Part shown: positions 31,501 through 40,605 of the stretch, piece after piece | How positions within the stretch are numbered: position 1 is the stretch's first letter | How the letters are laid out: every line of letters starts with the position of its first letter | NCBI RefSeq assembly: GCF_000003605.2 | Contig: NW_003109102.1 | Span: forward strand, 78,198-125,927 | Direction: 5' to 3' | Length of the DNA stretch: 47,730 nucleotides | DNA from: Saccoglossus kowalevskii | Lineage: Eukaryota; Hemichordata; Enteropneusta; Harrimaniidae | Translations under genes and position numbers: made by a program | Notes under the pieces: model-generated | The model's database searches: none | Told to the model about the DNA's origin: nothing | The model's input: the letters and a program-made list of their open reading frames with translations, nothing else

Positions 31501-34440
31501 TGTCATTGTAATTTGCACCAAATCTATATTATTAGAACAGATTACTTGGGGTAATAGATTCATTGCTTACCAAGGAAAACCCATATTCTTTTCTAACTGG
31601 ATTAATATTATCTATATGCAAGACATAATAACTGCTAACAAAATAGACCTGGACAAGATTCTACGTCATATGTGTAACAAGACTAACTGGGCAAATGAAT
31701 ATTGCATGCTTTTTAATGCCCTAAAACCATGGATGAGTGTCACGAAATCTGATATTAACACTAATGATGATGACGGTATGTTTTTGAATGTACACAAATT
31801 TGACTCAACAACAAATTGAAAAACCTTATGTTGAATATATGTGGTCTAACAAGTATGACATACCAGCTGAATCTTGGAAACATATTTGGGGGAAAAGATT
31901 TATGTACACTACTTATGACAGAAACTGTATAATTTTATTTTTAAATTCATTTATTGTATCTTGCAAAATGGATATAATCTGTACAAATGGAAAATACGAA
32001 ACACACCATTATGTGATAAGACAGTCTCTATATATTCTATAATTGTATTGATGTACTGAATTTTTTGGGTAAAAACAAATGTTTTATCTTTATCTACTTT
32101 GGCACTGACGTATGTTAAACATGAGAACACTTATTACCGGAACAAACATATTAATTGTCGACCAAATTCTAACTATTGCCATGCACTATCTATTCAAGAG
32201 ATGGTGCCAAAAGAAATGCGACCCAAGAGGGAATTTTGCATTTTTATGTTCCAACACAAAACAACCATTAATAATGAACTACATCTAAATTATTAAAAGG
32301 CAAGTAAGAAATGGACAACATCTTTAATTTATATGGTTGAACCGGTATAAAGTGTTCTTCCGCAGTGTATAAAAATATTATTATTTAAGTAATGTATTAA
32401 ACTGATATGACAATAAAAAATATATATAATGTAATAACTTCAACTTACCACCAATATGAAAGAAGCGCTGCAGCGGAAACACTAATGACGAGAACAAGAA
32501 TTGACCAATCACGAATAAAGAAAGCTATCAAAGGTAATGCAGTGAATCCCAAACTATAAAATACTACACATGCCATCGTCATAGAACCTCGTTTTGATGG
32601 ACCAACGATTTCTGAAACTGCAAGAAACCGAAGACATAATTTATATCAGTGTATGCGATTAACAATAATCTGTTTAAAAAAAACAATAATTGACTGAACA
32701 TAATTTGTCGAGTTTCAGATTATCTTGTTCATTGGCTAAAATGCGGGGACAGACTTCAGGTCAACATTTTATGCAATTTTTGGTACAATTATTCAATTTT
32801 GTGCAACCAAGGTACATGTATAGAAATACAACTAGGTTGTATTCAACTGCTTACAATAAAAGGTCATGTAGCAAATATTTCTGCGGTGGTTCGTAGATAT
32901 AATTTTGTTTTAAACATGTTATTGTATCTAGTGCACATGGACTGTGCTGAAAGTGTACAAAATAGTCTTACATATTTCTCACTCACATACACGCTTGCAA
33001 CACAATATATTATTCATTAAATGTGATATTCACGCATATATGGTTTTCATCCTTTTTACTAGTTCACTATATAAGGACGAACTGTAAATATATTGCTAAA
33101 ATAAATAAAACGAATAATAAGATGCGCATGCGCATAGGAAAGGGCGTCGCAGAAATATATCGAAAAATGCACTTGGACATGATTAAAATGACTTGAGTAG
33201 GCAATTATGAATAAATAAATAAAACTTACCAAATACAAAAACTTGCGAATACATACCAAACATAGCTATGCCTACCATGAAATTACAGATAAAGAACACT
33301 ACAGTGGTTCGTATCACAGATTGTAAAGCTCCAAATACCACGAATATAGTTATGTTGATCATCAACGTTGGTCGACGGCCGATCCTGAGTAATTAAATAA
33401 CGTGGTATATAATTTTTAATTGCCGAAACTTTTAAATGATCTCTCCAAAGTCCAGTTTGGAAGAAACTGCGTTTCTTATAATTTATTTAGAACTGACCTG
33501 TCTGCCAATTGGCCCATAAAAATATTAGCCAGGAATGGACCAAGTAAAAGTACTGACGTTGCAAGAGGACCCAGATAATACTGGTCGCAAACAAAACCAA
33601 ACTGTAACGATAACATGTTTATACAGATTAATTAACATTGATATAGTTTACCGAACTTAGCTGTATTCCCATTAACAAATTACTTTTCAAGTTTGAGTTT
33701 GTGAAAGTAGACTGTGTTAGCCTTGTATTTAAAGTGTTAGATTGTTTTATGTTCAGTATATAATAGACACTTGATCATTTAATTGATGCTTTGAAAAATA
33801 TGAATTAAGAAAAAACCTAAATCCCTTACAGTGGCAATTCGTATACATATATCGATTTACTCAGTCATAGAGCGATATTACGGTGTTACATTCTGTGTCA
33901 ATGACATTCATTTGGTTGTGTGCACAGAAAATGTTGACCGCTGCCATATGATAAATTATGTCGATCCATAAATTCAATGAAAATTGTTATAGAAAACATT
34001 TATCTAACCTCTTGGACAGCAGTGGATGTATACTGGCTTGTATCGTATGTCATCTTGTCACCACATTTCATTGTGTTCAGTGTACGATTATCATTCGTGT
34101 TCATCAAGTCAATGACGTCAGTAGTATTGACATCATATCTAAGACAACTACTAAATTTCCACTTGGTACCACAAGCACTGCTAACAGTTTCTTTCGGAAG
34201 TGCCAATGTTTTCGCAAACAAGTCACAATTTGCAGTAGCGTTAATGTATTTGCATTGTTCAACGAGATCGTTATATTCAGGAAGCCTGCACCAGTGGTCT
34301 GTTTCCGCCATTACAAAAACAATCGAAGCTACCCGCAAACCAACTGGTACGAGACACAAACTGAGTAATAGAAACGTGCGTTTCTGAAATGTACCAAACT
34401 CACCCAAGTGGTGTTTTAAGATATCGTCGTAATGCTTCAT
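22479..34440 (-). CDS. SLC22-type organic ion transporter, copy 3 (complete, 10 exons)
   Basis: Joins 34440..34009, 33601..33498, 33384..33230, 32617..32449, 27462..27315, 25078..24984, 24848..24631, 24547..24433, 23074..22865 and 22542..22479: 1710 nt, 569 residues, open with no lesions. Every exon has the same length and phase as copy 2. Features seen: TM1 at 22-44, the DHWCR loop with six Cys, GQLADRIGRRP, ESPRWLL, VETRCGRK, LPET and a C-terminal TMV. Differences from copy 2 are mostly conservative (for example VGNIAGNNYTN for VGNLGGNNYMN). Intron 4 is 5 kb because of nested repeats, and intron 5 holds the assembly gap and minisatellite, so transcript integrity rests on splicing across both. 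Substrate unknown. Confidence 0.92.
22865..23074 (-). CDS. Copy 3 exon 9 (TM11-TM12, LPET)
   Basis: Acceptor TTTTCTAG|A, donor GGAAA|GTATGA. 210 nt. LTLPETRRRKLPANIKEAE after two helices. Confidence 0.93.
23075..24432. other. Copy 3 intron 8
   Basis: 1.36-kb intron, shortened relative to copy 2 by at least two block deletions (or the reverse insertions in copy 2). No gene. Confidence 0.7.
24433..24547 (-). CDS. Copy 3 exon 8 (TM10)
   Basis: Acceptor TACCCACAG|GTGG, donor TTGAG|GTAAAC. 115 nt. GGTLWVMVAVYMVGKF and QLYAGELFPTTLR. Confidence 0.93.
24631..24848 (-). CDS. Copy 3 exon 7 (TM7-TM9)
   Basis: Acceptor TTTACTGTAG|C, donor CTCAGT|GTAAGT. 218 nt. YYGLTFNVGNIAG, AGAVEI and VETRCGRK are visible. 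Confidence 0.93.
24984..25078 (-). CDS. Copy 3 exon 6
   Basis: Acceptor TTTATTTTAG|ACA, donor TGTGC|GTAAGT. 95 nt, with SLFRYQNMRRKTLIIYYC. Confidence 0.92.
25391..26373. other. Assembly gap (983 N)
   Basis: The gap begins right after ATCTGGTAA, the point where the minisatellite starts in copy 2, and ends inside the array. The missing sequence is therefore most likely more repeat. The stated length may be an estimate. Confidence 0.97.
26374..27180. repeat. Minisatellite, about 25 units of 31-32 bp (intron 5, copy 3)
   Basis: Units read TACGATGATCTAAGACAGTC + TAGCTATTATAA, or the 31-bp variant with TGGTCAGTC. The two unit types are interspersed in a non-random-looking order. Each unit holds the 10-bp palindrome TATTATAATA. 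Much more homogeneous than the copy 1 array, which suggests recent expansion or homogenisation. Confidence 0.95.
27315..27462 (-). CDS. Copy 3 exon 5 (ESPRWLL loop)
   Basis: Acceptor ATATTCAG|G, donor TTGAAG|GTATTT. 148 nt with ESPRWLLSVGK. Confidence 0.93.
28006..28082. repeat. Nested inverted repeat
   Basis: Outer 12-bp arms TATACTACCCCT (28006-28017) and AGGGGTAGTATA (28071-28082) are perfect complements. An inner GGCTCC-AAAA-GGAGCC hairpin sits at 28031-28046. It lies about 340 bp upstream of the recombinase relic. Possibly a terminus or regulatory hairpin of that element. Confidence 0.6.
28310..28345 (+). promoter_or_regulatory. Possible promoter of recombinase relic (CCAAT/TATA-like)
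   Basis: Inverted CCAAT (TGATTGG, about 28312) followed by GCATAAAAAAC (about 28331), some 90 bp before the first ATG of the relic. Judged by eye only. Confidence 0.25.
28424..29223 (+). pseudogene. Crypton-like tyrosine recombinase relic (DUF3504/ZMYM-type), internally deleted
   Basis: Three pieces of one protein family are seen on the plus strand. First, 28424-28528 is a 34-codon acidic N-terminus starting MSTQEFAAPEIDWDL and stopped by TAA. Second, about 28552-28676 holds QVAEYQQSRIPKTTHSATKW and TWNEWKE, the N-terminal core-binding part typical of these recombinases. Third, 28674-28724 spliced to 29056-29223 encodes GYHTGHSGK|VTQATTLFRQ, DEQLIAERTGHSS and RSYKRT, the C-terminal catalytic part with an HxGH-like region and the Tyr in SYKRT. 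The middle with the catalytic Arg and Lys segment is missing. The intron uses AAAG|GTACGT and AACAG|GTT. The family assignment is from recognised motifs; activity is not expected. Confidence 0.7.
29056..29223 (+). pseudogene. 3' exon of recombinase relic
   Basis: Starts after TTAAACAG. 55 codons then TAA. Contains LFRQNFDEQLIAERTGHSS and IRSYKRTSDEQ, the conserved C-terminal block with the putative nucleophilic Tyr. The reading frame is intact. Confidence 0.7.
29224..29690. other. AT-rich DNA between recombinase relic and LINE
   Basis: No coding signal. Short AATTAA-type inverted patches (AATTAACCC / GTTAATCC near 29470-29500). The boundary between the two elements lies somewhere here. Confidence 0.4.
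29698..32300 (+). mobile_element. Degenerate LINE (L1/Tx1-like), multiply frameshifted
   Basis: Translated pieces in order: an ORF1-like segment (FRIYIEGGENRIRLMASG, then LTVKALTFSVDDS) at 29698-29920; an endonuclease C-terminus (RVKHPNDSEFTFRSKTP, TRIDYF) at 29965-30060; the linker (KIRIKE; then MYFKDGEKATKFFLNLERK) at 30062-30540; an RT block with VADDTTLFLA at about 30900, which is the YADD-type catalytic box with its first residue changed; post-RT LYGKMTILKTFALS and ITDYDQEGIKMIDI at 31170-31380; and a C-terminal PIFFSNW block at about 31590. Most of the endonuclease and the palm/fingers of RT are deleted. Dead copy. Confidence 0.75.
32449..32617 (-). CDS. Copy 3 exon 4 (TM5-TM6)
   Basis: Acceptor TTCTTGCAG|TT, donor TTGGTG|GTAAGT. 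169 nt. SEIVGPSKRGSMTMA and FFIRDWS visible. The nested insertion begins about 35 bp after its donor. Confidence 0.93.
33230..33384 (-). CDS. Copy 3 exon 3 (TM3-TM4)
   Basis: Acceptor TTACTCAG|G, donor TATTTG|GTAAGT. 155 nt, with GRRPTLMINIT and CNFMVGIAMFGMYSQVFVF. Confidence 0.93.
33498..33601 (-). CDS. Copy 3 exon 2 (TM2)
   Basis: Acceptor CGTTACAG|T, donor CAGACAG|GTCAGT. 104 nt. FGFVCDQYYLG, TM2, GQLADR. Confidence 0.93.
34009..34440 (-). CDS. Copy 3 exon 1 (N-terminus, TM1, extracellular loop)
   Basis: MKHYDDILKHHLGEFG, TM1 (LLLSLCLVPVGLRVA), DHWCRLPEY and the six-Cys loop ending YDTSQYTSTAVQE. Donor CAAGAG|GTTAGA. Upstream in-frame TGA as in copy 2. Confidence 0.94.
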
Positions 34441-34517
34441 TTTAGCTAATCAAATTTGAATTGTTTTGTCGATTTCAGGAGTCTGCACAGCATTCGTCAA
34501 GTTATGGATCCAGTGTG
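34441..34517 (-). other. Probable 5' UTR of copy 3 with 3' splice site
   Basis: TTATTATATTTAG|CACACTGGATCC, 77 nt before ATG, as in copies 1 and 2. Confidence 0.5.
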
Positions 34518-37500
34518 CTAAATATAATAACAAGAAAAAAATGATTGCTGTGTAAAAATGTGTATTCCTCTGGGTCTCTACAGTGTTGGAATTATCTGCC
34601 AACCGATTAGTTCCCTGTGAATTAACTCTGTAAAACGAATCGCCATTTTACTTTTACAGACCTGCAATTATTAAAAACAGCTGATTTGGTAATTTTAATT
34701 AAGAATACATAGCTATGACATCGATTTATACTACTGAATAAGGGGAATCAACATTCATGATCACAATATTAGTATGAATCAGGTGTGATCACGACCTACT
34801 AAAATGCTGACTTTTCGCTCAGGTGGCAATGATCATTTTTTTTTTTTTTACACAGCTGGCAACGACATGCAATATTGCTTTCAATTCATATAGCATTAGT
34901 TTGTATTTACATACTTAAATAACAATATACTCAGCTTTCGACGAAACGTTGTGAACTGAACTGCTATGTGGTATTTCTAATGTTTTGTTCCGCTGGTCAC
35001 GTCTATATGGATCAGGAAGACAAGAGTGTCATATGATGGTTAAATTTCCCAGTTCTATTTTTGCTGTTGAATTTGGGGGTGCTGATTCTGAAAATGCATG
35101 TCATACAAGCGTTGACTGGTGCGTTGAGCATTAAATGTTGTTTATATAGTTGTGAGTAGCTTGAGTTTGTTTCTAGAAAATAATATCCCATTTGAAAGAA
35201 CAATCGGGTTAAAATTACTAAGATATATTCAATACATGATAAAGCCATAAACAACTTGGTCTGAAGCCGTGCCTAGAATGCCAATAAATTTTACCGACCC
35301 ACACAGTTTGTTGTCGATATTAATTATTTAAAAACGTATTTAATAGCTTACTTGACAGAATTGCGATCTAGTAAAATGTTTGATTTAGCAAATCATGTTA
35401 GCAATTTTGAAATCAGCGTCTTAAAATTTATCAGAAAAGGTTTGTCTGGCAAATTTGCCTCCAACCGGTCACCTCACCACTTACTTGTTTTCACGACTAA
35501 TTGCCGAAAACAAGGTTTTAAAGACCAGGACCAACGCACTCTTTAAACACCGCAGACTATGCATTTGTGAAATGAGCGTCTCTCAAGTGACTAAAAACAG
35601 TTTTTCAGAAAATGTACCTTTCCAATGACGCCTCGCCCCTTACTGGTTTGTGCCTATGACGATTTGACCAAAATAGCCCTTTAAGTTGAAATTTAAATGA
35701 CATATTTGTCAAATAAGCATTATTTATACATTTAACGAGAAAAGTTGGTATGGCTTATTTCTCTTCTATATGATTTTTCCACCTTTTAAGAAAGGTGTTT
35801 GGGGTTATTTACCACGAATATGTTATTGAACTTAAATCGCACTCAAATGTATTGACCACAGAAAGTTGGTCTAGCATATTTTCCTTCCAGATTACACCTA
35901 CCCCTTGTCCTGCTGGTCTATTATTTCAAATCACCGTCAAAAAAATAAACTGGCTGATGCAACTGTTGATAAAACATTCTTCGTTCCATTTATTATGCTA
36001 TACCGTGTACTGCCAGTTTTTAAAACATTTTCATTGTGGATTAGTACCACGTGCAGTTCTGTTATCAGAAGATAACGGAATAATGCTTGAGGCCAATGCT
36101 CTAGTATACTCATAAGATATGTCTGTATGCGTCTCGTCAACATTCGATGTTTGCCAACGTTTATAAACGTAGTTAAAACAACAACCCCACCAATATTGGT
36201 TAAAATTAAGAAAAAATCCATTTTCATTTTAAAATTTAACAATATGTCTATGTTCGCATGTGACGCACATCTGCAATACAAGCGTCCACAACACGCCAAT
36301 CACATTTCCTTCATCTTAAGCTACGCTGTAAGTATCCCACTGCACGAAATAAAAGACTCCATGGGATGTTCGCTTAAATTATGGCCTCGCCAATTATCGC
36401 GCAAATCCCTATTTCACACAATAAATGGCGGCGCGTCGTCCCTCAATAAACACAACACATTTAGGCGAAAAGAAAAACACAACACTGATAGCACGGGCAA
36501 ATAGCAAGGTAGGTTGGGTCGAATTGAAATTCATGTGTCATCTTACAATCCTCTCATTCATAGTGTTATGTCATCAGAATTGAAAAATATTAGAGCAAAA
36601 ATTCAGATTACCAAACAGACAGAGAAATAAAAATATATAATATTATCAGTATGAATCCCAATATTGTTAAAGAATTTCAAAATAATGCCATTCAATGTAT
36701 ATGTATAACATTCGTTTGACAAAATTCTACCCATTGGAAGATTATACAAACACTTTAAACCTGCGACCCTGTTGGGAAAACATAAAGACTGTTCTACACG
36801 TAACAATTTTCGAAGCAGCTTCTAAGGCAGCATGACGACAGCAACATGTTCACGAGGGAACTGACCTTGGCGACTACTTGTTCACCCGTTCTACTAAGCG
36901 ATTATACCATACAAATAAGACATCTTATTAGGCAGCACAAATCTTCAGTCGTTGCGTGTGCTCCATTTTACTGTTTTACAACCTCTCATTTTATTCAAAT
37001 TATTCACAATGTTCGACACTCCTGCATGATACGCCATAGCCATGCTTAGAACGTTTCCCAGTAAATGGTGTCAAGTAATTAAAATAGATCAAGCTTGTGT
37101 TTTCAGTTGCATTATTTAGGGAATTATGCGATTGGTTCTCAAATTGAATGAAAATTCTGATTGTAAAATAAGGATGAACTCATTCATATGATACCGTTTC
37201 TTACCTTTTAGCTTACACGCCTTACGTCCATCCAGCCTAAAATGGCGTCAGTTCCATATCACGCCACTGAATGACTGGCATTTGGACTTCGGCTGACAGC
37301 CCATCCCCTTAAGGTCATTATTTTATATATACATATCAGGCACTTAAAGGTAAATTATTAAACCTTTAACTTGTATCAAGGCACTATGCAAAGATACAAC
37401 AAATAATTATAAATCATGCTTATATCAGTTGATATTCCATTGTAACAAGACTTTTTAACTGCCAAATTCATCACCTATTTAATTGGCATTCGGCAACACG

Positions 37501-37980
37501 CTTTGGTGGAAATAAACATACTCATACAGTTGATAAACCTGAATAGATTGTGCAACTTTTCAGGGAGCTGGATTTATTAATTGCACCTGTGTTGCGTAAT
37601 CAGTTAAGGAATGTAATGTCAATGCAAGCAACTTGTTATTCTATATTTAGGCAATGAGGCAATTTGTGTACCTTGGTAATCAATGTAAAAGTCGCGAACA
37701 ATCATTATTACATGCTATATCGTAAAACACAGCTTTTACCTTTTTTAGCGTTCTGCTTTTCATGGATGTAAAAATATGATTATGCGTCTTTGTTTTTCTT
37801 CTCATATAACGGATGAAGTTAAAAATCAGATCGTTGCATGGCCGCGTTTTGCTAACGTATAAATCGTGTCACTGATTTCAAGTAGCCCTCAAATATGAAC
37901 CATGAAATATCGCGTGATACGCTTTGACCGTGCTGATGGTAAACAATCACATGCAGTATGCGCGGTGATAAGTATTTATA
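34518..37980. other. Upstream flank of copy 3
   Basis: Co-linear with the copy 2 flank without the LTR insertion. Contains a T-rich tract near 34837. No gene supported; conserved open frames (35352-35546) carry no family motif. Confidence 0.6.
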
Positions 37981-38530
37981 CAGATGTGAATGATCTTTAG
38001 ATTATCCTATGTAGTACGTTTTGTTACGAATTATACAGGGAAAAAAACAACCGAATTAATCGCAAAAACACAAAATTCGCACAATCTATTTTTTATCATT
38101 TCCCCTTCCAATGGGCGTCAAATGGGCGTGTCCGGTGACGTCGATCTAATATTCATGTATGCGTCAACTCATTCGTGTATGCGGTTTGTTGTTGCCGACT
38201 CATTGCCGACTCCTCCAACCCGTGCGGGATCTGCCTGGCTAAACGCGTATTTATACAGATGTGAATGATCTTTAGATTATCCTATGTAGTACGTTTTGTT
38301 ACGAAATATACAGGAAAAAAAACAACCGAATTAATCGCAAAAACACAAAATTCGCACAATCTATTTTTTATCATTTCCCCTTCCAATGGGCGTCAAATGG
38401 GCGTGTCCGGTGACGTCGATCTAATATTCATGTATGCGTCAACTCATTCGTGTATGCGGTTTGCTGTTGCCGACTCATTGCCGACTCCTCCAACCCGTGC
38501 GGGATCAGCCTGGCTAAACGCGTATTTTAT
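37981..38530. repeat. Local tandem duplication, 275-bp unit x2
   Basis: CAGATGTGAATGATCTTTAG starts at 37981 and again at 38256. The two units differ at only a few bases. The junction sequence GTATTTATA precedes both. Copies 1 and 2 hold one unit each, so this duplication is specific to copy 3. Each unit carries TGACGTCG (CRE-like) and an ATTCATGTATGCGTCAACTC block. Confidence 0.9.
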
Positions 38531-39690
38531 GTTAAACAAATGGCCATGTTTGATTGGAAAGGCGCCCAATCAGACGATGTGTAACATTGCGCGGTAAGCT
38601 AAAGAATAATATGTCGAAAATGGCGACGTGTAGCGCGGTCACTTCAAAATTCGTCTAGTAATAATGCGTGTAGAGTGTGTTTAGGTTGTTTGCCAAACCC
38701 CAAAATCGCCACATACTTCGTCAGCAAAGTGACAAATATGTATGTCGACCATGTTTTAACAAAGTAATGAAACTGTCTCAAAAACTCTACTCGACTGATC
38801 ATTCACGAGTTGAACTGTTGCACAATTTTCATGATTTGTCGCTGCCGGCACTCCTCTTTGCAACAAACTTGTTTGCAGCTGTTAATGCCTCAATTGCATG
38901 ATTTTAGTGATCGGTGAGGCTTTTTATTCTGAAAAAAATGCGTGATCTGTTCTGGTCGCCATTTTAAAAGAAAACCGCTCTACTGTATTTTGATACATGA
39001 TAGCTGATTGGCTATTTATTTTTGTTGCATCTCCCCTGCTTGTCGTTAAGGGCGCTTATTGAATGCACACTCTAGTGGTTCAATCTGCCAAGGGTAAGTT
39101 TGGAGGGGAGACCCGACACATGCGTTCAAGCCATTCTAGGAATAAAACACGTACTTCCCATTTAGTCTGCTGTGAAGTATTTTTTTTCATTTCTTGCATT
39201 GCACATTTAACTGTGATTCGTCGACATCAATAAAACGGACCATCGTGTTTGCCTTTGGTGAGCTACATTTATTTACGCGTTGGATTTCAGTACTGGGTGT
39301 TTCTCGCGAAGTTTGCATTGGCCAGACGACGATTTGTGTTTGTCGTTGTGGCGGGAATGACATTAAACTAAGAACAAATAATTATTTTTCATATAGCTCA
39401 GAGTTATTCATTTTCAGTTTTGATTTTAATCGTTTTCACCCCATAATGCCTTTATTTGTTTTCCGAACACTCTATTCCTGTGCATGGCGCGGGGCTTGAT
39501 GGAGCTCAATAAAGCAATACATTATTGCGAATAATCTGTGGCAATGACGTCATAAAATTAGTGGTATTGACAATGCTATAATATAAGTTATAATATATAC
39601 ACAGGTTGTGTGTTCACACTACATAATATGACTACATAGGAAACAGGTCATTTAGCACAAATATTTACACAAATGGCCTACATTTTTAAA
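38531..39690. other. Distal flank of copy 3 and start of spacer S3
   Basis: To about 38960 it matches the end of the copy 2 flank, including the CCAAT/ATGGCG block at 38540-38690. From 38960 to 39595 no homology to other window parts is noticed, and no gene. Confidence 0.5.
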
Positions 39691-39696
39691 GTCAAA

Positions 39697-40490
39697 TTTT
39701 GGAACCAGTACTGTTTATTATGTATGTGAACGATCTCCCCGATCAAATAAGTTCATCCTACTGCTCAACCTATGCCGATGATACAACATTTCATAAATCT
39801 ATCATAAATGTTACAGACTGTTTCACCCTCCATAATTATTTAAATAGGCTCCATGATTTGTGTACGGCTTTGTTTCTCAAGCTAACTCCTCAGAAGTGTA
39901 ACGTTGTCTCTTTCACTAAGAAACGCTCCACTCTCTATCACAATTATAACATAGATGGTTTGCCAATTGAACGTGTCACCTTGGTGTCATATTGATGGAT
40001 AGTTAGTCCGCTCGTGTTAGTACTATTGTGACAAAAGCATACAAACTGCCAGGCCTAATAAAGCGCACATGTAGACAATTTACCAGTATTACATGTCTAC
40101 GTAGTTTCTATATTTCGCTAATTAGTCGTAGAAATGTTCCTGACGCCGTCTTTTTGTATAAATGCCTTTTATTTTTTATTCTCCCTACACTATTTCCAAC
40201 ATTTCTTTCCATGCTCCTTCCAAATATCTCCGCTCCTTTAAACTACCTCTTTGTCACAGTAATCTCAGAAAATATTCTTTTTTAGAAATGCTTCAGTTAA
40301 ATTCAATAGGGAAGCGGTTTAACTCATTAGATAACGTTGAAATTGTTTGTTACCTAAACAGGAGCATCACATCCTTAAATTCAAATCATAAAAGACTAGA
40401 CATATTCAATTCTTTCCAGAACAGTATACTATGCATTCAATTGGCGAATACCTAAATTATTTAATATAGACCTTGAAACTTGAACATTTT
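39697..40490 (+). mobile_element. 5'-truncated LINE fragment (Jockey/CR1-like RT)
   Basis: Begins in the RT palm: EPVLFIMYVNDLPDQISSSY, then STYADDTTFHKS with the intact YADD box, then KLTPQKCNVVSFTKK. Further frames continue with KAYKLPGLIKRTCRQFTS and SFHAPSKYLRSFKLPLCHSN, a typical C-terminus of this LINE group. Frameshifts separate the pieces. Spacer S1 lacks it at the equivalent place (about 5690), so it inserted after duplication. Confidence 0.72.
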
Positions 40491-40605
40491 GACCAATGTT
40501 TGGGCTACAAGTGTAATAGTGTTGAGCAAACTATTTTTAAGTAACCAAAAATAATGTCTTACATTTTTCTTTTCTTCAATACGTTAACATTTGAAATTGA
40601 GCATG

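Larger units (their letters stand above)
27755..32415. mobile_element. Composite repeat insertion in copy 3 intron 4
   Basis: Copy 2 runs from ACTAAAATATACAACGAAAT directly into the exon 4 donor within about 30 bp. Copy 3 has about 4.66 kb between these points. It holds a Crypton-like recombinase relic (left part) and a degenerate LINE (right part), both on the plus strand, antisense to the transporter. Confidence 0.75.
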
